Positions 49,240-60,402 of a stretch of 64,000 nt of DNA are shown here, piece after piece. The DNA is from Rotaria macrura. Its lineage: Eukaryota; Rotifera; Eurotatoria; Philodinida; Philodinidae. A program made the translations under genes and the position numbers. The first letter of the stretch is position 1. Each line of letters starts with the position of its first letter. The notes beneath the pieces are model-generated. The model ran no database searches, was not told where the DNA came from, and saw nothing but the letters and a program-made list of their open reading frames with translations. The DNA is taken from contig OENT01000115.1 of assembly GCA_900239685.1 (NCBI GenBank), positions 112,146 to 176,145 on the forward strand. Direction: 5' to 3'.

Positions 49240-49860
49240 TTTCAATCCTTGTCATTCCTTGAGAAATCCTGGAAGGATCTGTCAGGATCCTTAATCTCAA
49301 GGATCTTGCCAAATTTTACTCAGGATCCTGTTTCAAATCCTAACGATTCCCGTGTTCAGGATATTTCACGGTGAAACAGGATCCTGTTCAGGATTTCTTC
49401 AAGTTCCTGTGCAGATAATACTATAAGATAAGAATTCAGGATCTTGTTTACGATCCTGAGTGAATCCTCATAGGATCCTGAACTTTTATCTTCGATTATT
49501 TTCAGTGCATAAATTCGAAGAAATCCTGAACAAGATCCTGTTTCAAATCCTACTGTTAATCCTGATAAGATCCTGTTCAGGATGTGTTAAAGTTTCTGCC
49601 TTGAAATATTCTAAGGTAAGAGTTCAGGATCCTACTTGGGTTCACTCAAGATCTTATACAGATCCTGTTCAGGATTTTTTCAAGTTCCTGCGCAGATAAT
49701 TATCCAGGATAATGATTCAGGATCCTGCCAAGATTTATGCAAGATCGAATACAAGATACTCTCAAGATTATGAAGGACAATTCTTTCAAGATTTTATTTA
49801 GTTGTCTTCAAGGTATAGGTCAAATCGTCGTATCAAGATTCTGTCAGGAGTGACGTTTGC
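49240..49860. repeat. CAGGATCCTG palindromic repeat array
   Basis: Many copies of the palindrome CAGGATCCTG and of half-sites (TCAGGATC, GATCCTG). Three longer direct units share GATCCTGTTCAGGAT followed by CAAGTTCCTG and GCAGATAAT-like words, starting near 49386, 49562 and 49666. Weaker copies continue to about 50230 and reappear at 51050-51480. Confidence 0.8.
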
Positions 49861-51214
49861 ATCAGACGAGGATCTTAGCAAAGGATTAACAAGATCATTC
49901 GGAATACAAAACTAGCTAATGCTCCACATCTTCAATCAGGGTATGACTATAAAAATGTAAGGATTTACTGAAAATCTTTGCAAGTTCCTCTTTAGTCAAA
50001 TCAGTCAAGTTGATTTCTTGAGAAAGTCCAGAAGGATCTTCTAGGAATCCTACAAATATTGACGCAGAATCCTATCCAGAAACCCGACAAAAATCAAAGA
50101 GAGGATTTCGTCAAGATCTGTTCAGGATCTGAATATCAGGATCTTACAATGACTTATCGTTTTATCAGAGAAAGATCATAGAGGAAATAAAACAAGATTA
50201 GTCAGAGTTCTCACTTAAGAAATGTTGCTGAACTTCGATTAGAATCCTGAATGGCACTATTCCACAACAGACGCGCGGAAAGTTTTAAAAAATTATAAAC
50301 ATGATTAGGATCTAGATAAAAAACATACAAGAACCAAATTAAGATCCTTCCAGGCTCCTGTTAGGAACTAAGAAAAAAGGATGGAACCGTCCCCCTTTCG
50401 TTTTCAGCTAGACTCAGATTAGCAACTGTTGAAGATTACTAAGTAGGTAGAAAAGAAAATTTCGAAATCAGTGTGGAGTAAAACCTCAACAACAATAAAA
50501 AAGGGTTTTCCAAGAAGTCATCGTATTTTTGCTCGAAACACGAAAACTTTCTATGAAACGAATAATTGGCTCACATTATTATCTTGATCTTGGTTGCGTG
50601 TTTTTCATAAAGGAATAGGAGGAATCGTAATAACGCTAGAATTTTTTAAAACCAGCTTACCGTGTATATAAATGTTCTTGTGAGACTCAGGCAAGAGCAA
50701 TAGGTTTTGTTTTGCTTGATTTTATCAAGGAAAGACGATTGAAAATCATAAAGTAATGCAAAAAAAAATTTTGAATTTATTTTTCCAATTGCAGTGAAAT
50801 TTAAAATAATACTAAATTTCATCAAAAAAATAAATGTGCAAAACAATATTTTTTTTTCAGAATTTTTAGAGGATATTGGTACTCATAGAAAATTTAAATA
50901 GAAGTTCAGTTAAGTTAGAAATTAAGAAATCTTACGTTAGAGTGATATAGAATGACATTGCACATGCAGCTCGGTAAGCTGATCGGTATGTAAACTGTAG
51001 GTCTAGAGATCGATACTCTATGTGTACATTCATTTTCTGTTCTATTTAGAAAATCCTGCCATGACCCTGCCAAGAAATTGATGATATCCTGAAGAAAGCC
51101 TAGCTCAATCGTACCAAGATTCTGTCAAGATATTCGATAATATCTTCGAGAAAACCTAGTAAAATCTTGAAAGATATTATCAAAAAAATTTTTTTCTTCA
51201 ATCTTGCAGTATTG

Positions 51215-51389
51215 AAATCCTGTCAGGATCCGGGGCACTTAGCGGCTACACGCTTTTCTCAGGAATCAGAGGTTTCCTGGCTTAATCCTGTGTCAAAAAC
51301 AATGATAAACATAACAGCATCCTTGAAAATCTTGTTTTGAATTCTGTCAGGATCCGGGGCACTTAGTGGCTACACGCTTTTTTCAGGAT
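51215..51389. repeat. Duplicated GC-richer block
   Basis: Two direct copies of a unit of about 50 bp (51215-51265 and 51339-51389) contain CTGTCAGGATCCGGGGCACT followed by TAGCGGCTACACGCTTTT (TAGTGG in copy 2). They are nearly identical and stand out from the AT-rich surroundings. Confidence 0.85.
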
Positions 51390-51794
51390 AAAGGCGTTTC
51401 ATCAGGAAAAAACGGCGAATCTTTGCAGGATCCTGACCAGATATGACAAGGATCTCGGCCAGAAACGTCAAAGATTTTGACTAGGGATAGCTCTAAATAA
51501 TGCATTGCAATGCATTTGATAATAATGCATCATCCTGAATCTCTACATAATACCTGATAATGCATTGAATGGTAATGCATTATCCTGAAATTCTCCATTA
51601 TTTGGAACAATGTATTCTAATGCAATGAAATTTTACTGCATTCTCAAACCATTTTCGCATTATTAGAAATATTCCATTGAAATGCATTGAAAAGTGAAAA
51701 ACTAATTAATTATAATGCATTAATTCATTTTTTTTTTGAAATAATGCAAAAAATGGATCATTTTCCCATTATTCATTCATTATCGACTACATGG

Positions 51795-52860
51795 GTACTA
51801 TATTCAATGAAGTATTAACATCAATTGAATCCCTTCTTCGACGAGGAATCGATTTCGGTTTTCTAAAATCGTCTAAAATGCTAGATAGAGTATTGTGATA
51901 TTTTATAGAACGTTTTTTTTTATCTAGCAACAAAAAATTGCCCGAAAAACCTCTTTATCATAGAATTGATATGAGACTTGTATTGTGATTTCAAACCTAA
52001 ATGATCTACTAGAATAGAAATTTCTATCTCGTACACGTTGACAAATAGGGAGAAGTAAGTAAAAATTTTCAAAAATAGATTGATTACTATATATTAATTA
52101 CTTAATAACCATCCGTGTTGATGTAGCCTTGGACCTGCACATTAGTCACATGAGTGAAGTAGACTATAGTATTTGAAGTTGACTTGTGTAACATTGACTT
52201 CTTGATACATCTGAAGCTTTGTAAGTACCTTAAATATATATTATTACAATTATTCTGAATTCAGTCTCTTAATCGGTACAATATTCATTTAAAATTACTG
52301 TTTAATGAATGTAGCGATAAAACAGTTTCTTTTCCTAGATGATTCCTTATTTTCTGAAAAGAGCATTACTAAAATACTGGTAATGTATATCATTGAGAGT
52401 AATAGCCTCAAAATATTGTACATCAATCTCGATATGATCAGAAGTTGGATGCACTGTCACAAGTCATGAAAGACTGTTGACACAGTAGAGAAATGCGTGC
52501 AACATTTGAACACTTGAAAAGCATGTATAATAATTATATCGGCCGATAAGAGTTGCTGTAATTGAACAAAAATTTAGAAGATATAATTTTCTTTCAAAAG
52601 CTGTTATCTACCAAAACACAGCATAGTAGAACAGACTGGTTAGAATATGAAGATATCCAATGAGAGCAATATGAGTATTTTAAAAATGAAAAATTCATCA
52701 CTGAAAGGATTCAAGTGTAAATATTTCATTACACCACCCGAGACTTTCATTACTTCGACTGTAAAAATGAGATGATATTCTTGTTTCTGTTTTACTAAAT
52801 TTTACAACGAACGTTCTTTATAAAAACAAAATCTTATCTTTATCATACATATGTAATTCG
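51795..52860. other. Intergenic, no gene recognised
   Basis: AT-rich DNA between two repeat elements. No ORF, RNA gene or repeat end was recognised. Confidence 0.35.
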
Positions 52861-53306
52861 TACACTAGTCGATGATCTAGACATCGTTCTTACCAGCTTC
52901 TTGTAGATACATTCTTGTCTGGCGAGGCAAGATTCGTTTTTCTTTCTTGCCCAAGAATCTTGGATAATCTCAAAAGAATTATGAATATCTTGGCTTTCTT
53001 GTCAGATCCCATATCTTCTTGAATATCCGATAAGATTCTTCTTTCCTTCCTTCAACCAGAATTTCGTCTGACGTTGCTGAATTTTCTCATGAACATCAGA
53101 CCAGATTCTGGTTGAAGGAAGGAAAGAAGAATCTTATCGGATATTCAAGAAGATATGGGATCTGGCAAGAAAGCCAAGATATTCACAATTCTTTTGAGAT
53201 TATCCAAGATTCTTGGGCAAGAAAGAAAAACGAATCTTGCCTCCCCAGACAAGAATGTATCTAAAAGAAGCTGGAAAGAACGATGTCTAGATCATTGATT
53301 AGTGTA
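52861..53306. mobile_element. Long fold-back element with CACTA ends, about 446 bp
   Basis: The two halves are nearly perfect reverse complements: arms of about 215 bp (52861-53075 and 53093-53306) around a loop of about 17 bp. The arms include ATGATCTAGACATCG, CAAGATTCG and CCTTCAACCAGAAT. The ends read TA-CACTA...TAGTG-TA, so the terminus is CACTA with a TA on both sides. This suits either a CACTA/EnSpm-like or a TA-targeting MITE. No ORF. High arm identity points to a recent insertion or an arm-correcting process. Confidence 0.8.
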
Positions 53307-55259
53307 TCTGATTACATAGCTTACTGTTCAGCGATCATGTGTGCTTGGAAGTGTGGTTGAAACACTTCTTGTTAATTTATTTCACTAGTTTAATATGAAT
53401 TTTATTTTCTATGATTTTCTATTTCTATGAACATGAATCTAGCACTATAAACTACTAATATTAAAAACATACTAAGAAATGTTTTCTTCGGATCACTCAC
53501 TCGGTTATACTCAGATACAATGGATGATTCGCACGCACATAAATTTGATGCGGTCAGTGTGTGGTTAATCGGTGTGAGAGGAGCATATAAGCTATTTAAT
53601 CGAAGGAAGCTGGATGTTCGTCACATCTTTCATTAATTGCTGTAACTAATAATAATCGTTGTAGAAAAATGTCAGGTAATTGAAACGGTCTTTACGAGAA
53701 ATCGATCGAGTGTACATTAGCCTAAATATACGGTATTCGTCCTCTTCTTACTCGATAACAGCTATATGATTATAAATAGAATCATTTTTCAATTATGGAA
53801 TATATCACTTTAACAGCCGTTCAATGCACCGACGAACTTATTTGATATAATTGAGTAGCATTTTGCAAGCAGTCCGACCGTGTGCTAGTGCATCGCTATT
53901 TTACATATTGAAAACCAGTAGTCATTTGCAGTGTTCTTAATGAAAGAGTGTACCCAGCAAAAAAAGTGTAAGGTACCCTTATGAAACGGAATTTACAGAC
54001 TGTTTTACATGCTGCAGAAAAAGCAGTGTGTACGCTATACACAATGAAATTTCATGGTTTTGTTTTTAACATTTTTCGAACCTTTATGCTTCGAAGAAAT
54101 TTATCTATTTTGTATGGTCAAGCTGTGGATGAATCAGTGTTTGCTGAATGTGCCAGTTGATATCTTTCATTTTGTCAGATCTCTTTTTCTTTTTTGATTT
54201 AAAAGCATTTGACTTTTATGCATTAGCAATCTTCATGCACTTGCTAAAGTGGAATGTGAAATAAAGTTTTTATTTTGTGACAAGACACCAGTTCTGCGCT
54301 TCTCATACACTTTGCACAACTCAGTCTACAAAACAGTGTGTACTGATATATAGTGCCCTGAAAAACAAAGTGTACTCGTACATCCTACTTCAGATTCCTA
54401 TTAAGAACATTGGTTATTTGTGTTGATATATTCTAGTGTTCACATTGTTTTTATTATTACATAATTTACTAATAATAGCTGTAATATTTTCGAAATAAAA
54501 GCTATCCTCGTTTTTTGCGTTTTATTCGACTGATATTCACTATTTATGATTTTTAATTTCTATGTGAAGCAATCATAACTTGGCACACCGAATCAATCAA
54601 TTATGCAGGTTGTTTTAATGAAAAAACCATTCTAACTGGTAAATTTACATATTTTCAGTGGTACATGAATGAGATGTTATCAGTTTTGAGAAAATTTGTG
54701 GGAAATTTGCATTTCAGATTTCTCACTAACGGTTAGATGTTACTCAAACATAAGTTCAGAACTATGTATTTACAAAGTATGAATTTGTTTTATTTAAAAA
54801 ATGACAAAACAATATGTTGCTTGTTCTATTTTACCTTAACATCTAGATTCACAATGTGACAAGTACTAGGTTCAAAATGTCATCATACCTTTGATATGTG
54901 CAATTGCCCTCGGTTTTTTCTAGTTTGAATCTAATCGGCGATTTACTTCAATTTTCAAAATCAGCAGGTTCGTACATGGTTAATTGTTTCAGCACTGTGC
55001 TATTGATATTTTTGTAAAAAAAGTATGTGGAAGATATCATTGCAAGACACAACTGGAGCTAACTTCAATATTTATTTCTTTTGAAACAAATAGAAATCAG
55101 AGCAAAAATAGAAAAATTTCTCCTACCAGAACTGCATAATGACAGGAAGCTGTTTTGCATATTTTACTTGTCATATTTCTTTATAATAGACAGAAAATTG
55201 GTCCCACATAGTCAAAAATGTTTTTGAAAGAAAATAAAAATAAAAAGATCGATGAATTA
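53307..55259. other. Intergenic with a candidate MITE at 53931-54411
   Basis: A 481-bp stretch (53931-54411) begins GTGTTCTTAAT and ends, on the other strand, ATGTTCTTAAT. AGTGTAC-like words are repeated near both ends. No target duplication was found, so this is only a candidate element. The rest is AT-rich with no gene recognised. Confidence 0.35.
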
Positions 55260-55525
55260 CACTCTAGAAAAAATAGATTTTCTACGGAACTTAAAAAGGT
55301 TCTTCCCTCAGGCACACCGCTAGAACCTCTTTCGGGTCAGTGTAGAACTTTAAAAGGTTTGGTATTCAAGCTACAGAACCTTTTCAAGATTTATAAAATC
55401 TGAAAGGTTTTGTAGCTTACATATCAAACCTTGTACAGTTCTAAACTGACCCGAAAGAGGTTCTAGCGGTGTGCCCGAGGGAAGAACCTTTCTAAGTTCC
55501 GTAGAAAACCTATTTTTTCAGAGTA
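55260..55525. mobile_element. Fold-back MITE with TA target site, about 266 bp
   Basis: Arms of about 127 bp form a near-perfect inverted repeat around a short centre (about 55390-55401). They share TTTTCTACGGAACTTA, AAGGTTCTTCCCTC and CACACCGCTAGAACC. The ends are TACACTCTAGAAAAAATAG and TATACTCTGAAAAAATAG on opposite strands with TA on each side, as in Tc1/mariner-type MITEs. The open frame through it (55218-55403) is a by-product of the repeat. Confidence 0.8.
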
Positions 55526-56109
55526 TAATGGTATCGTATGCTACTAATCAGTTTAGAAGAAATAATACGACGAAGTACTAGAAATCGACGAACAGAATCA
55601 ATGATGCCTTTTTTCAACGTGTAAGCATTATAAACAAATTTTCATATTCTACGTAGCTTCAAAATTCTTTTGATTTTGTGACATAACTAGTGGCATATAC
55701 GACTGTGTTATCAATGAATCGGAGACTTGTGTTTGATGCAGTACGAATAGATCTTGCAACACTTGTTTGTTAAGTAAGAATGACAAAAGCTGTATCGAGG
55801 TTGAACATTTTTTTTCTGTATATCTTTAATTAGAACAAAGCTGCTTGAAAGTATAGACGATATGCTTGGTATTTTACTTTCAAAATTGAACATCTTTCTA
55901 CTCATTAGAGGGTACTCTTGTCCTCAAATTTCTAAAATCACGAAGATAGATCGCTAACTTTTCCTCAGTGTTGATGGTAATAATACCAATCATGACCATT
56001 AAATCGTTTCTTGTTTTGAATACATCGATAACTAAGCGACCATAGTCATTTAATTTACATGGAAAAAATCGACGAGGTTTTCCCATTATTCAAAATCAAG
56101 TAATGATAG
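55526..56109. other. Intergenic with an unassigned 62-codon frame
   Basis: A minus-strand frame at 55898-56086 reads MGKPRRFFPCKLNDYG and onward with a coding-like residue mix. It ends after 62 residues and starts 24 bp from the transposon end at 56110. It could be an exon cut off by that insertion or chance. No family recognised. Confidence 0.25.
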
Positions 56110-57658
56110 CCCATGTGAAAATTTCAGCGAAAAAGCTAGCTGAAAACAGCTTAAATTGGTCGCTGTTCAGGGCTTTTCAGCGCACATTTCTATGCTATTA
56201 AAAGAGCTTAAAGTGAAAAGTCTCAGCGCTTTCAAGTACTGAAATTTATGTTTTGATGGAAAATAATTATTTCACTACTCTAACGTCCCTATATGATAAA
56301 CTACACTCAGAATTTCTTTTTATGTCATCCTACTACAAATGAATTGAATTATTGAATTATTAATAGTGAACAGATTTTCACCGGACATTGAATTCAATCA
56401 TCGTATCTTTAAACTAGAAGGTAGCGTTATAAACCACTGTGCTACATTACCGTATAGAAGTATCGATGATACAATATCATATGAATTGTGCTACACTAAG
56501 GTCACAAGCAAGTAGTTTCTGTTTTTCTTTTATCGAGTCACTTTTTAAAAGTGCTATATATTTTCGAATTTTGAGTTGCGTGTCTTTCGTTGATGAGAAC
56601 TAATTTAGAAATTTTTAGAAAAATAAAGATAATGAATGAATCATTTCTAGGCATAGGGTTCTCGAGCTCTTAATTTATATTTATTTTTTCGAAATGGCTT
56701 AATTGGATTTTCTTACTAAGGAGAAGAGTTTCTTTTAACAAGCATCATTTTTAACATAGATATGAATGCAATGCTACTATTTACTGTTTATTATCGTTCA
56801 CTTTGTTTAACGAATAAGTTTTCCTGATTGAAAAGTACTATTCGAGCTTTACAGAATATTTTAGTTTTGCATATTGGATTTCCTCAAAGAAAAGTTACAA
56901 CTTGAAAAAACAAACTCAGAAAAACTCACAGAATTCACGAGAGATCAGTTGTAAAGATCGGCATAGAAAATTGCTATCAGTCTGATCACGGAAAACGCAT
57001 GTTTAGTTGCAAACTTCCAATCTCAAGTTCCCACCAATTCATTGAACGATCTCATCTACAGATATTTTATGATAATTTAATTAGCGTGCTATGCGTGAGT
57101 TTCCCAAAATGGTCTCTGAAAGATTTTGAGGATTCTAAATCTTCGTGCGTAATCTTGGACAACGACCTTGCTCACATTCCATCTTTTATAGATCTATATG
57201 AATATCAATTATGAGGGAGTAAAATTATGGTTTCGTCAGAATAAAAAGTTATTTATAACGTCATGAATAAAAAATACATCAAACTCTGTATTTCTCCAGA
57301 TGAAAATATTTGTTTAGATTTTAAAAGAAAATACAAAATAAACTATTTTTGAAATATATATTCAAGTGCCTCAAAAGACATAAATTCTTTCTACAGTTCA
57401 AGCTTGTAAAATGTTTAATAAAGCGCTGATTGGTGCTTAAATTCAAAAAATTGACCAGATCAGTAAATATTTTCCACCACAAACGCTGAAAAGTGCTTCA
57501 AAAATTATATTCTAAGCTGAATTAAGCCACTTTTCACTGACAGCTACTTTTAGGAGTTTATTATAAGCATCTTTAATCACTTTTCAGCGACTTATATATG
57601 ATAAAGCTAATCTAAGCTACTGAAAAACAGCTTACTATGCAAAATACTTTCACATGGG
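56110..57658. mobile_element. Candidate non-autonomous element with CCCATGTGAAA ends, 1.55 kb
   Basis: The ends are an 11-bp perfect inverted repeat CCCATGTGAAA (56110 plus strand, 57658 minus strand). Many copies of TTTTCAGCG, AGCTGAAAA and GCGCTGA-like words crowd the first and last 150-250 bp in both orientations. The centre (about 56240-57420) is AT-rich without a recognisable ORF. No matching target duplication was found. Confidence 0.6.
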
Positions 57659-58035
57659 AGACCATCCTAAAAGAAATTACATCCTTCCGTAATTTAGACT
57701 ATCATCTTTGAATCCATGTTCACTTGATGTTTTGAGAATTAGGACTGATATCTTTCAAACATTTTATAGCCTGTTGAATTTCGTATCAATTTCAGAAATG
57801 TAAGAGAGTCTATTGTGTTATTCTCGAATACTGTTCTTTCATTCGCACGTGTATCCCTGTACAGATTAGACGTGTTCTCGTTCTCATTCTTGCTATCTAT
57901 CTATCTTTACATTCTTACATTCTCCTCTTTCTCTCTCTCACTCTCTCTCTCTTCTACCTCAATATCCAACCAAGTGTTGGAACACGATCATCACTCTGTC
58001 TCCATTATTATTTGGTGACATTTCCTACCACTACA

Positions 58036-60142
58036 ATGAGTAGGAGATTTTTATCACCCTCATTACGACTTAACCATCATAATCATTCGAAAAACCAAGA
58101 TTTACCAACATCAAACATCTACAAAAGCTCCTACGAGATATGCAACCATCCTGATACCAGTACATGCTACACCTCTTCGTTAATACATAATTCAACCACC
58201 AATGCAGTATTGGTATCAAGGAATAATGTTCAACTAATCAATTCACTAATCCGTCGGTCACACTCATTAAATGATGAACTGTCAGATATGGAAAAATTCA
58301 TGAATGACCCTAATACAAGAACAGTGCACAATCGTAAACGTCCAAGATTAAATGCAAGCAAGTTAAATCATCAACAACCAACAAAAATTGCACAGCTCAC
58401 GTATCTGTAAGTAATCGTACTAAGGTAACAACAACAATAGATAAAATAATCTCAATCGGAGCTGAACGTTTTGCACAAACAAGATATCCTTTTCCAACCT
58501 TTACTATTCGTTTCGCCACTCCTAATATCAAGGAACAAACAGTGGTGGAAGATCTTCCTCTAAATTTAAAACAACATCATCAACTGGATATCGAATTTGT
58601 TCACTATCAATGTTCAACAAATACCTGTAGCAATAAAGAAATTGATATATTATTATTTGTAAAAGACAGGTATTTATTCACATGTCTATTCGATGATTCT
58701 AATTGACCCACATTGCTTAATGTACAAAGATTTGTTCTATCACGTAAACCACCAATACCATCACAATTGTCATTAATAATTAAAAATGTTAGACTCAATA
58801 TTAACTGAGTACATTTTGTGGAACTCACATATGTTTTCGAAGAAAATAGTGAGTGGAAGTTTAAGAGTGAGAATTTTGATGCTCCCCACCCCCTCCATTA
58901 CAGACAAGGTCACTGAATCCAGACGCCCCCATAGGGGNCCCCCCCCCTACAGACCATGGAAACCAGTGTATGAATCCATTACATACATAACAACCAGTAT
59001 TCAATTATCGTCATATATCACACCATTATTTGCCACTTCTTTTAATTTTTATATAAAAAATGTTAAATTGAGAAAAATGAACAACGAAAAATGGAAACTA
59101 ACGAGTGAAGAGCAGCAATGAAAATGATAAATAGGGCGCCTATCACAGAAAGGCGATGCGAAACTATTCGTCATATAACATTTTCTTTGTTTTCTATTAG
59201 CATATGAAGCTATAGATATGTGAGTTCCACATTTTAGCCCCAACGGGGCTGCGCTAACTAGCTTTTTCTAATGAATTAAAATCAAACTACTCTGATATTG
59301 TCAATTTAATAAGAATAAAAACAAGAAATACGAAGATATTAAACTTGTCAAAATCGAATTTAATAAACCTGAACAACGACATGATATTTTACTCAAAGGC
59401 AAAATTTCGATCGAAAGTTTATCATATGAAGTAGAAGAATATTTAGCACCTGCAAGAGTTCTCATCTGCTCCAAATGCATGGCCATTGGCCATTGGCCAT
59501 TTCCGGAAGCAATGTCAACAACAATATGGTTTGTGTAAAAAATGTGGAACTGAATGTCCAGATTCACAACAGCACCATTGTTCAGAACAACTTCATTGTA
59601 TTCATTGTCATGAAAATCATCAATCGAATGAGATGAAATGCCCCGTAGTCAAGGAGTTTAGATCAAATGTCACAAAAAGACTTCTTTCTATGCCATTCAA
59701 TTCAAATAATAATAATACTAATAACAATAATCAATTTCGTCGAAACTTAAAGGGCTTCCAGAATCTACCTAATGCTCAGAAATCATCTATTTCAGGTTAT
59801 AAAACTTATAACCATAGAAACAATAACAACAATAATGATGCGGTATTATCAAAATTAAATTAAATGAATCAAAATATATCTAAGATAAATTTAATATTAG
59901 AAAATTTATCCTCGAAAAATGCTAAATTTGAACAATTCATGATTAATATGATTGAACAAGATAAAAAAAGTGGAAAGGAACATGCAAGATTTACAAATAA
60001 ATGGACAAACAATAATGGCTCATATTACACAAATTCAGTTTTGTTCAACTCGACACGAAAATCTTTTAAAAAAAGTATTATTACCAATAATAGACGACTT
60101 GTCAAAATTTGTGTTAAGTATTGTAAGCGAACAATAAGATAA
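58036..60142 (+). pseudogene. LINE ORF1 (zinc-knuckle protein) remnant
   Basis: It starts at ATG 58036 (MSRRFLSPSLRLNHHN) and continues in shifted frames through RYPFPTFTIRF and LSLIIKNVRLNI. It is interrupted by the insert at about 58818-59262 and resumes with FSNELKSNYSDIVNLIRI. The cysteine region follows at about 59470-59640: CSKCMAIGH, then HFRKQC, CKKCGTECP...HHC and CIHCHENHQSNEMKC, three CCHC-type knuckles that bind nucleic acid. The first knuckle is split by an extra copy of GGCCATT (three tandem copies near 59480), a 7-bp duplication that shifts the frame. The tail is Asn-rich. Confidence 0.7.
58818..59262. mobile_element. Probable non-autonomous Helentron-like insertion in LINE ORF1
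   Basis: The 16-mer TGTGGAACTCACATAT begins the insert (58817-58832) and recurs inverted at 59216-59231, not at the very end. About 30 bp follow it and contain the hairpin GCCCC-AAC-GGGGC and a CTAACTAGC terminus. T-runs lie on both sides (CATTTT before, TTTTTC after), so insertion was within T residues. Asymmetric inverted repeats, a 3' hairpin and a T/T target are the known hallmarks of Helentrons (Helitron2). The insert carries no replicase. One ambiguous base and a poly-C run near 58938 show poor local sequence quality. Confidence 0.55.
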
Positions 60143-60402
60143 TTGTTCGCTAGATGTAATACATGGTTGATATACGTATTTTCCTTCTTTTCTATCATAC
60201 ATATACTTTCTTTTCTTCTTCTTCTCCTCTCTTCTTTGATCTTTTTCTACTACATTTTCTTCTCTTCTTTGGTCTTCTCTTTTACTACTCATATATATAT
60301 AACAGCGTTTGTTGTTAAAGGATAGATTATTATTTTTTATTCCTGAAATAAAAAGGTGAAAATATCGGTAGTGTCTCTTGACCTGAATAAACTGTAACAA
60401 CT

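Larger units (their letters stand above)
48026..51794. mobile_element. Large repeat-built element with CCATGTAG ends and ATGCATTA flanks
   Basis: Both ends share CCATGTAG followed by a variant of YSGAT in inverted orientation (48026 on the plus strand, 51794 on the minus). Just inside each lie about 200-300 bp packed with AATGCATTA words (48050-48230, 51500-51730). The interior holds CAGGATCCTG arrays, a tandem array of intron-like units and a GC-richer duplicated block. No long ORF or transposase was found. A target duplication could not be fixed (the flanks share only TATAT). It is likely a non-autonomous DNA transposon of about 3.8 kb, possibly with nested insertions. Confidence 0.55.

Noticed and set aside
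55218-55403. 61-codon ORF as a small gene
   Set aside because: It runs along one arm of the fold-back element, whose inverted structure explains it.
58786-59121. ORF spanning the ambiguous base and poly-C run as a gene
   Set aside because: It lies inside the Helentron-like insert and LINE remnant, and sequence quality is poor at 58938.
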